In this document: piece after piece, positions 43,062 to 51,763 of the stretch
Numbering within the stretch: the stretch's first letter is position 1
How the letters are laid out: every line of letters starts with the position of its first letter
NCBI GenBank assembly: GCA_024644385.1
Contig: JAHELB010000001.1
Location: 39,739-103,738, forward strand
Direction: 5' to 3'
From: Nitrosopumilaceae archaeon
GTDB taxonomy: Archaea; Thermoproteota; Nitrososphaeria; Nitrososphaerales; Nitrosopumilaceae
DNA: 64,000 bases
The notes under the pieces: generated by a model
What the model saw: the letters and a program-made list of their open reading frames with translations, nothing else
Told to the model about the DNA's origin: nothing
The model's database searches: none
Program-made: the position numbers and the translations under genes

Positions 43062-44249
43062 ATGGAATACCGATTGAGATTGGCTAAAAGAATGTTATTT
43101 AATAAAAAAGGCAGTCTCATAGGAGCCGTCTTAGCGGTAACTATTGGAATTTTGGTAATTCATGTTAATTTTGTAATTTTTCAGGGTTTGTTTGATGCTA
43201 TTGTTCGGGACATTAGCAATTATCGTAATGGAGATATCCTTGTGACAGATGAGGCAGACTACATAGACAAGTCTGATTTAGCTTTAGTGAATTGGTTTGA
43301 GCGAATTCCATTTGTTCAAGGAGCAACACCGAGGTTATCATCCTCTGCCGAAATTAATATGACGAAAAATGGAAACTTGATTGAGGAAACCAGAGTTCCT
43401 GTTGTTGGAGTTGATCCATTACGAGATGTAAAAGCATCTACTGCACATGAAACCGTTGCTGAAGGAACCTATATTCTTAATCGAAATTCTGTAGTTTTAG
43501 GGAATAACGTCGCAACTGATCTTGGTAATGCACAAGTTGGTGACAGTTTAAAGATGCTTATTGTTGACAGATCAGGTGAGGATCAGATTAGAAGATTCAC
43601 TGTTGCTGGAATTGTAAAATCCCCTGGAGGGCAGGGTTTGGATTACAGTGTGGTAATGCACATTGATACCTTACGTGATATGATGGGCAGATCAGGAGAA
43701 TCTGGTTCCTTTATGGTAAAGCTAAATGATCCCACCAAAGCATTTGAAGTTAAAGAATTCTTTTTAGCTGCATTTCCAAATGATGATTTTATTGCTGAAA
43801 CAATAGAAGAATCTGCCGAAGAACAATTAGCGGGTTTTAGATCTGGAATTGCAATGATAAATTTAATCGGATACTTTGGCATGATGTCCTCAGCTTTTGC
43901 AATAGTTACAATTCAGATGATGCTTGTAAATGGAAAAACAAGAGAAATTGGAGTTATGAGATCAATTGGTGCAAAACGCAAAGATATTCTAATTATCTTT
44001 ATTTTCCAAGGAATGATTATTGGAGCTATTGGTGCAGGGGTAGGTACAGCTGCTGGTTTGGGATACACCATTTATGCCAAGGAGACCAAGATGTCATTTA
44101 TGAACAGCATTCCTTTAGAAGTAAATTACAACTGGGAGAAAATAATTCAGACTGCTTTGCTATCTTTTTCTTTAGCCATACTTGCATCTCTATATCCATC
44201 CTACAGGGCAACAAAACTATTACCAGTGGAGGCGATGCGAACTGTCTAA
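43062..44249 (+). CDS. ABC transporter permease (FtsX/MacB type)
   Basis: The protein of about 395 aa has one N-terminal membrane helix (GSLIGAVLAVTIGILVIHV), a large extracytoplasmic domain of about 200 residues, and three C-terminal helices. The last part contains the FtsX/MacB motif VNGKTREIGVMRSIGAKRKD. The open frame begins at 42999, but ATG 43062 (MEYRLRLAKRML) is preferred as the normal N-terminus. It pairs with the ATPase encoded directly downstream. MacB-like systems act as mechanotransducers or lipoprotein/peptide exporters. Confidence 0.88.
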   Translation: MEYRLRLAKRMLFNKKGSLIGAVLAVTIGILVIHVNFVIFQGLFDAIVRDISNYRNGDILVTDEADYIDKSDLALVNWFERIPFVQGATPRLSSSAEINMTKNGNLIEETRVPVVGVDPLRDVKASTAHETVAEGTYILNRNSVVLGNNVATDLGNAQVGDSLKMLIVDRSGEDQIRRFTVAGIVKSPGGQGLDYSVVMHIDTLRDMMGRSGESGSFMVKLNDPTKAFEVKEFFLAAFPNDDFIAETIEESAEEQLAGFRSGIAMINLIGYFGMMSSAFAIVTIQMMLVNGKTREIGVMRSIGAKRKDILIIFIFQGMIIGAIGAGVGTAAGLGYTIYAKETKMSFMNSIPLEVNYNWEKIIQTALLSFSLAILASLYPSYRATKLLPVEAMRTV

Positions 44250-44946
44250 AGTTCTTGAGGTAAATAATTTGACTAAAATTTATGGAATGGGAGAAAACAA
44301 AGTAAAGGCTTTAGATGATGCTTCGTTTTCTATTGAAAAAGGGGAATTTGTTTTAATCGTGGGCAGTTCTGGATCAGGAAAATCTACTCTTTTAAACATG
44401 ATTGGACTATTGGATAGGCCTACAAAAGGAAAAGTCTTCATTGATGGAACTGATACCACGAAACTAAATGATAATAAAATTTCAGCCTTTAGAAATAAAA
44501 AGTTAGGATTTATTTTTCAATTCTCAAATTTACTTACTGATCTAACTGTTTTAGAAAATGTTTTACTACCAAGACAAATTGCTGGAACAAATGGCTCTGC
44601 TGAAAAAGATGCAAGAGAACTTTTAAAAATTGTAGAATTAGAATCTCAAATAAATAAGAGAGCAAACAAAATTTCTGGAGGACAAGCTCAAAGAGTAGCC
44701 ATAGCACGAGGATTAATTAACCGCCCTTCAATTGTTCTAGCGGACGAACCCACAGGAAACTTGGATTCTGTTACTTCTAAAATTATTGTGGATTTGATGA
44801 AATCAATGGCAAAAAAACTTAATCAAACTTTCATTATCGTAACACATGAACCAGATCACTTTGGTGATGTTGATAAAATAATCACAATTAAGGATGGAAA
44901 GGCCTTTGAAGGAGAACCCTTAGCACACCCGGAGATAATTGCATGA
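44182..44946 (+). CDS. ABC transporter ATP-binding protein (MacB/LolD type)
   Basis: The ATPase has all motifs: Walker A IVGSSGSGKSTL, a Q-loop FQFSNLL, signature ISGGQAQRVAIARG, Walker B SIVLADEPTG and H-loop IVTHEPDHF. The longest frame starts at TTG 44182, overlapping the permease by 68 bases. The domain itself begins around the CTG at 44242 (SKVLEVNNLTKIYG), so the first 20 residues are probably not made. It ends in an ATGA overlap with the exported protein gene, showing an operon. Confidence 0.88.
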   Translation: MHLYIHPTGQQNYYQWRRCELSKVLEVNNLTKIYGMGENKVKALDDASFSIEKGEFVLIVGSSGSGKSTLLNMIGLLDRPTKGKVFIDGTDTTKLNDNKISAFRNKKLGFIFQFSNLLTDLTVLENVLLPRQIAGTNGSAEKDARELLKIVELESQINKRANKISGGQAQRVAIARGLINRPSIVLADEPTGNLDSVTSKIIVDLMKSMAKKLNQTFIIVTHEPDHFGDVDKIITIKDGKAFEGEPLAHPEIIA

Positions 44947-46250
44947 TTAATTCTAAACTTTTGTTTTCATTTGCAGTAGTACTACTGACTCCATTTTTAA
45001 TAGATAACTCATTTGCTCAAATTAATTCAGGTGGATTTGGTAAATCACCATTTGAGCGCGATTTTTCAGATGTGAAATTCCTTGATGCATATTTTGGAAC
45101 TTTAAACCAAAAAATTGAAGTTGAACCTGGTGATTCAAACGTTCCATTTACTGTAGTATTTGCAAATGTTGGCACTCAAGACATCACAGGAATTAGGGGG
45201 CAACTTTCTTTACCCTATGGATTTTCAGGTTCCGATGGTCCAGGTTCAATTATCTTAGCTGACAGTGATTCAAATTCTTTAGCAGGAGATAATTTTCACC
45301 TTACATTTTTTGTAAATATTAATACAAATACCAATATCCAACAGTATCCGGCTTCAGTAAAGGTTGATTATTCAAGATTAAGAGAGGCTGGTGTAAGAAC
45401 AGCATTCTCGGATTTTTCCTTCAAGGTCACAGGGGATAGTATAATTAATGTCAAAGCTATGGAACCATTTCTTACCTCCCTAAAAACCAATGATGTGATA
45501 ATAGAAATTTCCAATGCAGGAACTGCACCTTTATCTAGTGTAGAAATTGTTGCTACCAATACCCAAACAGAAATGGCATCCACTACTTCCTCTACTACGA
45601 ATATAGAAAAAGTAGTAATATTAGAATCTAATTGGGATGTTGGAAATATTGAACCAAAATCCTCTAGAGAACTAACTGCAACTGTGTACGTACCGGAAAA
45701 TCTAAGGGGTACCACCTTGCGTATTCCCTTATCCATTTCCTACTATAACGCCCATGGAGATTCACAAACTGTAGATAAAATAGTAGATTTTTACATTAAA
45801 GGACTAATTGATCTCAGAGTTTATGGAATAGGTGTAATTGATTTGGCAAACACCCAAATGGTAATTGGAGAAATTATCAATGAAGGAAATGAAGATGCTT
45901 TATTTAGTTTCGTATCTCTTGAGCCTCTTGGTGATTCAAACATTAGACCCCAAATACAATTTATCGATGAGATAGAAATTGATGCACCTGTCCCATTTAA
46001 TATTCCATTAGAATTTGATGGGGAACCAAAATACGGAGAACATGAAATTAAAATTACGGTGAGATACAAAGATAATGTTAGGGATGAAATATTTCTTCCC
46101 TACGAAACTTCCATAATGATAGAGGAACCATCAAATGATAATGAAAATGAGGACAACACTTTGTGGATAGCTATTCCGATTGCTATTGCAATTGGGATTG
46201 TTGTTTTTGTATTACGTAAACGTAAAAAAGAAGAAATTGAAAATAGTTAG
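44943..46250 (+). CDS. Exported CARDB/S-layer-type accessory protein of the ABC system
   Basis: The 435-aa protein has a signal peptide (LLFSFAVVLLTPFLIDNSFAQ), tandem beta domains of the COG1361/CARDB kind (KIEVEPGDSNVPFTVVFANVG; VIIEISNAGTAPLSSVEIV), and a C-terminal anchor (WIAIPIAIAIGIVVFVLRKRKK). It is coupled to the ATPase gene by a four-base overlap, so it probably acts as the extracytoplasmic partner of the FtsX-type permease. Ligand unknown. Confidence 0.82.
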   Translation: MINSKLLFSFAVVLLTPFLIDNSFAQINSGGFGKSPFERDFSDVKFLDAYFGTLNQKIEVEPGDSNVPFTVVFANVGTQDITGIRGQLSLPYGFSGSDGPGSIILADSDSNSLAGDNFHLTFFVNINTNTNIQQYPASVKVDYSRLREAGVRTAFSDFSFKVTGDSIINVKAMEPFLTSLKTNDVIIEISNAGTAPLSSVEIVATNTQTEMASTTSSTTNIEKVVILESNWDVGNIEPKSSRELTATVYVPENLRGTTLRIPLSISYYNAHGDSQTVDKIVDFYIKGLIDLRVYGIGVIDLANTQMVIGEIINEGNEDALFSFVSLEPLGDSNIRPQIQFIDEIEIDAPVPFNIPLEFDGEPKYGEHEIKITVRYKDNVRDEIFLPYETSIMIEEPSNDNENEDNTLWIAIPIAIAIGIVVFVLRKRKKEEIENS

Positions 46251-46286
46251 AGGAAATTTAAAAGGACAAAAAATTAGAAGGTCTAA

Positions 46287-46484
46287 ATGGAATTACATCA
46301 AAAACTTACAATTTTAGGCGTGATTTTGTTGTTGGCAACCTTTATCCTTCATTTTTACCATGAACAAGATCAACCTGGCTTGGGATTCAACTATGCATAT
46401 GTTACTGGAATTGCAATGTTAATTGCATTTTCTGTGAGTTTTTTATTATTTAACAAGGACAAACTAAAAGATTCTAAAAAATAA
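46287..46484 (+). CDS. Small two-helix membrane protein, last gene of the ABC operon
   Basis: The 65-aa protein has two membrane segments, residues 8-24 (LTILGVILLLATFILHF) and 38-55 (VTGIAMLIAFSVSFLLF), with a basic C-terminus. It follows the exported-protein gene after 36 bases on the same strand. It may be an accessory subunit. No family recognised. Confidence 0.6.
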   Translation: MELHQKLTILGVILLLATFILHFYHEQDQPGLGFNYAYVTGIAMLIAFSVSFLLFNKDKLKDSKK

Positions 46485-46591
46485 ATCTGATTTTCAAAAT
46501 AAGCCAAAAATAAATTATTTAATAATTTCTTCCTTGAAGTCTTGAAAAGTCCATGTAGCAGATTTTTAATTTGAATTTAATTTAGAATTTT

Positions 46592-46897
46592 TTAAGGAGT
46601 GGTTTTGGAATTTTTTTTGTAAACAAAAACAATTCTAGCATTTTCTTGTAATTCTTTAGGATTTCCATCAGTATTTTTTTCTAAAAAATATTTTTCTACT
46701 CTTTTTGCCACCTCTTCTGTATCAGCACCAAAAGAAATCCAAATTCCGGTGTCTTCGACATTATGCAATTCAAATAATCCTTCGTCTAGATTTTTTGTTA
46801 TTCCGACAAACCAATCAGAATAATCCCCTTCAAATTTACTCATGTAAGTCTCTATTCTCTTAATTACAGTAAGATAATCCATAATATGATAATCCAT
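46592..46897 (-). CDS. Small protein resembling GIY-YIG-like domains
   Basis: The 101-aa product contains WFVGITKNLDEGLFELHNV and WISFGADTEEVAKRVEKYF, followed by TDGNPKE and RIVFVYKKN. The pattern recalls small GIY-YIG-like proteins of bacteria and phages in which the catalytic GIY/YIG is degenerate, so nuclease activity is doubtful. The frame's start could be 46897 or the internal ATG codons; no family assigned with confidence. Confidence 0.6.
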   Translation of the reverse strand: MDYHIMDYLTVIKRIETYMSKFEGDYSDWFVGITKNLDEGLFELHNVEDTGIWISFGADTEEVAKRVEKYFLEKNTDGNPKELQENARIVFVYKKNSKTTP

Positions 46898-47158
46898 AAA
46901 TCAAGTTTATTTACAAACATAAAATGTTTTAAGTTTTATTTGATGATAAATGAAAATTAATGTTCCATTACGAATTTCCATTCCAAAGATGAACCTTATC
47001 GTTTTACAATAAGAAAAAAATTATACTCGTTAAGATTGTGTAAAAACTGAAATTATTTTTTGGAAAAATAAAAATCACTAAATGTTTTTCATTTTATTGT
47101 AAATAATCTTAGGAAACCTCTAATGACAACTTGTAAATTCTACAGATTTCAAAGATGA
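46898..47158. other. Sparse AT-rich spacer
   Basis: About 260 bases between the GIY-YIG-like gene and the next small gene. I see only A/T-rich sequence with short runs and no coherent reading frame of more than a few codons, no tRNA-like fold and no clear repeat. Confidence 0.45.
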
Positions 47159-47164
47159 GTGTTA

Positions 47165-47359
47165 ATGCACTGTGATGATAAAAGAACTATTTTTGCCCTT
47201 AAGCAATACATTTTAGATTCTATACTAGAATTACAAGAGGCATTTAAGCAATTAAAAACTGAGGATGATAAAGGAAAGAGATTGCAAATCCAAACAAGAA
47301 TTGATGACCTTGAAAAAACCATCAAAGAATCAACAAACCAGCTTTTATCAATAAAATAA
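47165..47359 (+). CDS. Short coiled-coil protein
   Basis: The 64-aa protein (start ATG 47165; GTG 47159 is an alternative) is mostly helical. Heptad-like segments are RTIFALKQYILDSILELQEAF and RIDDLEKTIKESTNQLL. It has no membrane or signal segment. It looks like a small dimeric coiled coil. Function unknown. Confidence 0.55.
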   Translation: MHCDDKRTIFALKQYILDSILELQEAFKQLKTEDDKGKRLQIQTRIDDLEKTIKESTNQLLSIK

Positions 47360-47387
47360 TTTAAGAAATTATTTTTTTAAAGGAAGA

Positions 47388-47474
47388 GGATTTAAGAAAG
47401 TTCATTTTTTTTGGAAAGTCCACAAGAGAGCAGAGCATAGAATTTCCCTATTCTTTCAATAGGATCCTTAATCC
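47388..47474. other. Possible structured RNA in an intergenic gap
   Basis: The gap between the coiled-coil gene and the RHH gene is less AT-rich than its surroundings. GGATTTAAG (47388-47396) can pair with CTTAATCC (47467-47474) with one bulge, and inside lies a hairpin CCTATT-CTTTC-AATAGG (47447-47463). This resembles a small structured RNA of about 87 bases, on either strand. There is no match to a known RNA class by eye. Confidence 0.3.
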
Positions 47475-47509
47475 CCGTTTGACACAATTAGGAGATTTGG
47501 TAAACCCAC

Positions 47510-47659
47510 TCATTTTTTATAGAAATAATTCTTAAGGACAAGATTTAGAGCTTTAGAAAAGCTACATGAATCTTGATTTTTCTTAATATATTTTGCTTGA
47601 TACAACCGAAGTAATTTATTGACATCATCATCAAGTATAATACAAAATCTTTTAACCAT
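47510..47659 (-). CDS. 49-aa ribbon-helix-helix-like protein
   Basis: A 49-codon ATG frame (47659 to TGA 47510) encodes KRFCIILDDDVNKLLRLYQ and SCSFSKALNLVLKNYF, the strand-helix-helix pattern of CopG/Arc-type DNA-binding proteins. The short strand, turn and second helix are present and the length is typical. No partner toxin gene is seen next to it. It may autoregulate through the AT-rich region upstream. Confidence 0.55.
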   Translation of the reverse strand: MVKRFCIILDDDVNKLLRLYQAKYIKKNQDSCSFSKALNLVLKNYFYKK

Positions 47660-47937
47660 AATTTTTTTTAAAAAAACTTTCTTTATTGATAGAATTTATT
47701 TTGATTATCAAATTTGTAAATTCTTTTTAATTATTCCCAATAGTGGAAATATGAAAAACAACAAATTTTTTATTTAAACAAAGATACCTACATCAAAAAA
47801 CAGAAGAATTTTTTATTATTCTTGTTTTTGGAAATTTGAAAAATTAAAAGGAATTTGAAATAAAAATTTTGTTACAATTTTAATTAAAAATTCTTAAAAA
47901 TTTTTTTGGAAAATAAAAGTCAGAGATGAAATAGAAT
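47660..47937. other. AT-rich spacer without detectable genes
   Basis: About 278 bases with A/T runs (for example long T-A blocks near 47700 and 47830). No coding pattern, no inverted repeat of note and no RNA gene seen. It probably holds the promoter of the RHH gene. Confidence 0.45.
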
Positions 47938-48126
47938 CTAAGAATTAATGAATATCTTAGAGTTTGATGCTGTTATCATTTCTACCATAGAAATAGGTAT
48001 ATTTTCTTTTTTAGAAATGTCTAACATTTCTGAATGATGCTCTTCTTTCAAATGATTTAGAAATTCTTTTTCTTCAATACCGTTACGCTTGTATTTACAA
48101 GAAGTAAATACACAATTGAAATTCAC
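47938..48126 (-). CDS. Small C2H2-like zinc-finger protein
   Basis: The 62-aa protein begins with a zinc-finger-like segment with C5, C10 and H25, H30-H31 (FNCVFTSCKYKRNG then FLNHLKEEHHSEM). A helical tail follows (KKENIPISMVEMITASN). The spacing is compatible with one C2H2 finger. A single C2H2 domain of this size may bind DNA or protein. Function unknown. Confidence 0.6.
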   Translation of the reverse strand: MNFNCVFTSCKYKRNGIEEKEFLNHLKEEHHSEMLDISKKENIPISMVEMITASNSKIFINS

Positions 48127-48151
48127 GAATTTTCTACATTAAAGTAGGAAT

Positions 48152-48394
48152 TTAATCATTTATTTCTTCATCGTCTTCTATGATTTTTCCCATTTTTCCA
48201 AAAAAATACATTTTTTGAATCATTTCCTGTAGAGATCCTCTTTCATCTTCTACATCCTGTTTGTAATGCCATAATTGGGATATGCAATCTATTTTTTCTT
48301 CTTCGGTTAATTCCCCAATTTTTACTTCATTATTTTTGTATGTTATTGTGAGATATTTTGGATTTTCTATTAATTTCTCCTCAACTTCATCCAT
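48152..48394 (-). CDS. Hypothetical acidic protein (80 aa)
   Basis: The 80-aa product is acidic and helical after a short strand region (LTITYKNNEVKIGEL). It includes LWHYKQDVEDERGSLQEMIQKMYF, which may form a helical hairpin. No signal or membrane segment. It belongs to a run of short genes at 46.6-48.4 kb in a low-density region. I do not recognise it. Confidence 0.55.
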   Translation of the reverse strand: MDEVEEKLIENPKYLTITYKNNEVKIGELTEEEKIDCISQLWHYKQDVEDERGSLQEMIQKMYFFGKMGKIIEDDEEIND

Positions 48395-48517
48395 GATTTT
48401 TTTGATATTGAATGAAGATAAGGATATAGCAGATTTTCAATAAAAAACTGATAAACGAGTCTGGATTCTTTTAATTGCAACAACTAAGATTATAAGCTAT
48501 TACTAGATCAAGCGATC

Positions 48518-48904
48518 ATGTTTAGGGATGAGATTGAGGTCCCAAAGGAGTTACGGGAATTTATGCTAGAAGGAGCAGAAGAAACTCCGCTTGGCCAAAA
48601 AAATGGTGCTAAAAAACAATATCGATATGGAAACTTGCACATTAGAGAATATGAAAATAAATTTCTAGTTCATTCCGACAAGGTAGACCCTCGAAAAGAT
48701 CCTATAGGACATTTACTTTATGATGCACCAGAAGTTTTGGTAGGTTTGGGATGTGCTATTTTTGGAGGACTTCAAACCGGGAAATTATTATTTAATAACA
48801 ACAAATCAAAAAAATTCGTTTTATCCTCAGGTTTATTGTCTTCGATATTAACGGGATACCTGGGATATACGGTTACAAAGAAAATTAAAAATTATCTGGA
48901 GTAA
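48518..48904 (+). CDS. Two-helix membrane protein next to a UbiB-type kinase
   Basis: The 128-aa product has a soluble N-terminal region with HIREYENKFLVHSDKVDP, then two hydrophobic segments near the C-terminus (APEVLVGLGCAIFGGLQTG and LSSGLLSSILTGYLGYTV). Six bases separate it from the ABC1/UbiB kinase gene, so they are one transcript. It may act as a membrane partner of that kinase. Family not recognised. Confidence 0.65.
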   Translation: MFRDEIEVPKELREFMLEGAEETPLGQKNGAKKQYRYGNLHIREYENKFLVHSDKVDPRKDPIGHLLYDAPEVLVGLGCAIFGGLQTGKLLFNNNKSKKFVLSSGLLSSILTGYLGYTVTKKIKNYLE

Positions 48905-48909
48905 TTCTT

Positions 48910-50463
48910 TTGTCAAGGACTCGGACCTTAAAGGTTCTAATCAAACTACTCCCTTCAATACTAGCACTAAGAAAAGACCGTAGAACATGGGTTAAACAGG
49001 AGGGTAAAGACATTGATATTGAACATTATCGTAAAAATGCTCGCAAAGTGTTAAACACTTTCATAACTTTAGGTCCGGTCTACATCAAACTTGGGCAATG
49101 GCTTTCCTCAAGAGCAGATATTTTACCCCAACCTTATTTGGAAGAATTAGCTAAACTTCAAGATAAAGTACCTGCAGCTCCATTTGACCAAGTAAAACCG
49201 ATAATTGAAAATGACCTTGGACCAATAAATGAAAAATTTGATACGATTAACCCTGATCCAGTTTCTGGTGCATCCTTAGGTCAAGTGTATCGAGGATCTA
49301 TATCTGGCCAACAAATTGTTGTTAAAGTAAAAAGACCTGGAATTGAAAAAATAGTATCACAAGACCTTGAGGTGTTAAAAAAAATCCTTCCACTTGCATT
49401 AAGATTTGTAGACCCTAACTTACGATTTTCAGCAAAAGCGATGCTTTCTCAATTTATTGAAACCATTCATGAAGAAATGGATTATACAAAAGAATCTTCA
49501 AATCTAAAAAAGATTAAGCATGATTTAGAAAAAAGCAAAAAGGTGATTATTCCCTCAGTATATGATGATTATTCGTCAAAAAATGTATTAACCATGGAAT
49601 ACCTGCCTGGAATCAAAATCACCAATGTCGAGGCATTAGATGAAAAAGGAATAGATAGGCAACAATTGGTAATTGATGTCCATCGTGTATTTTTTACAAT
49701 GTTGCTTCGTCATTCACTTTTTCATGCGGATCCCCACCCTGGAAATATTTCAGTTACCGATGAGGGAAAACTTATCCTTTATGATTATGGAATGGTGGGG
49801 AAGCTAGATAATGAAACTAGATTACAATTAATCCGTCTCTATCTTGCTTTAGTTGAAAAAGATCCACCACGAACAGTAAACGCGATGAGTGATCTTGGAA
49901 TGCTAACTCCTGATTTTAATCGATCTGTTATTGAAAAAGGAATAGAGCTTACCGTTAGAGCTATGCACGGAAGAAAACCTGATGAAATGGAAGTTCAAAG
50001 TCTAATGGAACTGGCAAATAAAACAATGAGTAAATTTCCTTTTATTCTTCCAAAAAATCTTGCTTTGTACATGAGAATGGCATCAATAATTGAAGGAATT
50101 TACAAACAACATAAAGTAGATTTTAAATTTATTAAAGTAGTACGAGAAATTTTAGAGGAAGAAAGTCTAATCAAAGATGCTTATATTGAAGAATTAAAGT
50201 ATTCATTTCAAAGATTTGCCAAATCAATAGATGCAACTATCTCCATTGCACCTGAACTAAAAAAATTTATTGACGATAATAGATCTATTCAACTTTTAAA
50301 TTCTAAACCTAAATCAAACGTTCTCCTTCCTGTAAGTATTATTTCTGCTGCAATTTTCGTCGGGTCTGCAGTTTTGTTTTCTTCAAATGAACCTATAGGT
50401 ATCACAGGAATGATAAGCTCTCTAATTTTAATGGGGATATTTACTATTTTTAGAAAAAAATAG
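48910..50463 (+). CDS. ABC1/UbiB-family atypical kinase
   Basis: The 517-aa protein starts at TTG 48910 and shows the UbiB signatures: KLGQWLSSRADILP (KxGQ), the alanine-rich-loop equivalent SGASLGQVYRG, VVKVKRPG, HADPHPGNI as the catalytic loop and LYDYGMVGKL in place of DFG. Two C-terminal membrane helices (LPVSIISAAIFVGSAVLF and GMISSLILMGIFTIF) anchor it. In bacteria and mitochondria such ATPases support isoprenoid-quinone synthesis; an analogous role is likely in this menaquinone-or-plastoquinone-like-using archaeon. Confidence 0.9.
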   Translation: MSRTRTLKVLIKLLPSILALRKDRRTWVKQEGKDIDIEHYRKNARKVLNTFITLGPVYIKLGQWLSSRADILPQPYLEELAKLQDKVPAAPFDQVKPIIENDLGPINEKFDTINPDPVSGASLGQVYRGSISGQQIVVKVKRPGIEKIVSQDLEVLKKILPLALRFVDPNLRFSAKAMLSQFIETIHEEMDYTKESSNLKKIKHDLEKSKKVIIPSVYDDYSSKNVLTMEYLPGIKITNVEALDEKGIDRQQLVIDVHRVFFTMLLRHSLFHADPHPGNISVTDEGKLILYDYGMVGKLDNETRLQLIRLYLALVEKDPPRTVNAMSDLGMLTPDFNRSVIEKGIELTVRAMHGRKPDEMEVQSLMELANKTMSKFPFILPKNLALYMRMASIIEGIYKQHKVDFKFIKVVREILEEESLIKDAYIEELKYSFQRFAKSIDATISIAPELKKFIDDNRSIQLLNSKPKSNVLLPVSIISAAIFVGSAVLFSSNEPIGITGMISSLILMGIFTIFRKK

Positions 50464-50874
50464 CTATTCTATTTTAATTTCTTTTCCATGTTTTTGAACG
50501 GGAATAATAATTGTTAAAACCCCTTGGGAATATTTGGCAGAACTTACCCCATCATCTTCATTTTCTATATCCACCGGTAACTTAATTTTTTTATCAATAA
50601 TGTTGGGTCTTTGGTTACATATCATTTTATGAATATTCTCATCGGGGGTTTCCTTGCATGCTTGAATAGACAAGATATTGCCTTCTATGGACAATTTGAT
50701 GTCTTTTTTCTGAAATCCTGGAACGTCAATTAAAACAGTTAACTTGTCCTCATCTAGATGCATATCTACGGGGGGCAAAACAAACTCGTAAAATTCTCTC
50801 GATTTGTTTCCAATTTCTTTCATCATTTCTTTAGCCATAGATTTTACTAGTTCCATTTTGAAAGATATGCTCAA
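50464..50874 (-). CDS. Hsp20/alpha-crystallin small heat-shock protein
   Basis: The 136-aa protein has the alpha-crystallin domain: LDEDKLTVLIDVPGFQKKDI, NILSIQACKE and the C-terminal YSQGVLTIIIPV with the I-x-V motif near the end. It has a short N-terminal arm. It should form oligomers that hold unfolded proteins. The likely start is ATG 50859 (MELVKSM) or 50874. It converges with the kinase gene without overlap. Confidence 0.9.
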   Translation of the reverse strand: MSISFKMELVKSMAKEMMKEIGNKSREFYEFVLPPVDMHLDEDKLTVLIDVPGFQKKDIKLSIEGNILSIQACKETPDENIHKMICNQRPNIIDKKIKLPVDIENEDDGVSSAKYSQGVLTIIIPVQKHGKEIKIE

Positions 50875-50974
50875 TTTTTGGTTATAAACCTTGGTGAGAA
50901 TTTTTTATTAAATATCTTAATTTGAACTCAATTTTTTGAAATACTTTTTGTTACATAAATAATCTTTATTTTTT

Positions 50975-51763
50975 TTAATTTGATGATTTTCCATCTTTGG
51001 TATCTGATATAATAAAAGTTTCAAATTTTTGAAAATTAATTGAATCCAAATATGTAACATTTACCTCAACGAAATATGTACCGCCTTGAATCAAATTTTG
51101 AGCTACAAAGAAATCCTCATTCCAATATCCTTTAGAATTTGTTTGACCTATCAGTTTCGTTAATTCCTTTCCGGTTGAATCCTTTAATGTTACATCAATT
51201 TCTGCTTTATTGATTGCACCCAAACTTTGATAGAATTGTGGACGTGAATTTATTGATTTGTCAAAAACCTTTATTTCTATATCATAGGTATCATTCCAAA
51301 ATGTTTTGATATCCTGTTGGACCAAAACTATCATTTGTGGTTGCAATGATTTATCTTTTAATTTTGTTGGAACTGATTTTGGAACTGTAGTTAATTTTAT
51401 GGGATCTAATTCATTTCCTCCAAGCAAATAACTATTAATTGAATAATTTTCGTTCCCGACACCTTTTGCATAAATTAAAATATTTTCAGAATGTATTACA
51501 AAGGAATTTCCCATAATCTTGGTTCTAGCATTGTTAATTTCTAATATGCTTTCACCCACTACAAGCGAACCTGTTGTTAAAGTAGGAATTATTCGATCAA
51601 ATCTAGAAATTTGATTTTCACCAAATTCTAGAGACAGTATAACATCCTTATCTTGAGATTCAGCTATAATTTCTTTATTTTCAAGATCTGCAAATCCAAA
51701 GGGAATACTAGATACTAAAATTAGGGGAAATAAAGAAAACAAAACAATTTTGTTCAAGGTCAT
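50975..51763 (-). CDS. Exported protein with beta domains
   Basis: The 262-aa product has a signal peptide (NKIVLFSLFPLILVSSIPFGFA) and a mature part of two predicted beta-sandwich units (ILEINNARTKIMGNSFVIHSE; YDIEIKVFDKSINSRP; EVNVTYLDSINFQKFETFI). There is no C-terminal anchor. No family recognised; it resembles other thaumarchaeal exported proteins. Confidence 0.68.
   Translation of the reverse strand: MTLNKIVLFSLFPLILVSSIPFGFADLENKEIIAESQDKDVILSLEFGENQISRFDRIIPTLTTGSLVVGESILEINNARTKIMGNSFVIHSENILIYAKGVGNENYSINSYLLGGNELDPIKLTTVPKSVPTKLKDKSLQPQMIVLVQQDIKTFWNDTYDIEIKVFDKSINSRPQFYQSLGAINKAEIDVTLKDSTGKELTKLIGQTNSKGYWNEDFFVAQNLIQGGTYFVEVNVTYLDSINFQKFETFIISDTKDGKSSN

Noticed and set aside
44182-44241. 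The first 20 codons of the ABC ATPase frame
   Set aside because: They overlap the permease coding end and precede the normal domain start, so they are probably untranslated as ATPase.
47413-47421. GGAAAGTCC resembling the conserved CR-I element of RNase P RNA
   Set aside because: No CR-IV/CR-V partner is seen and the space of about 150 bases between genes is too short for an archaeal RNase P RNA; the word may be chance.
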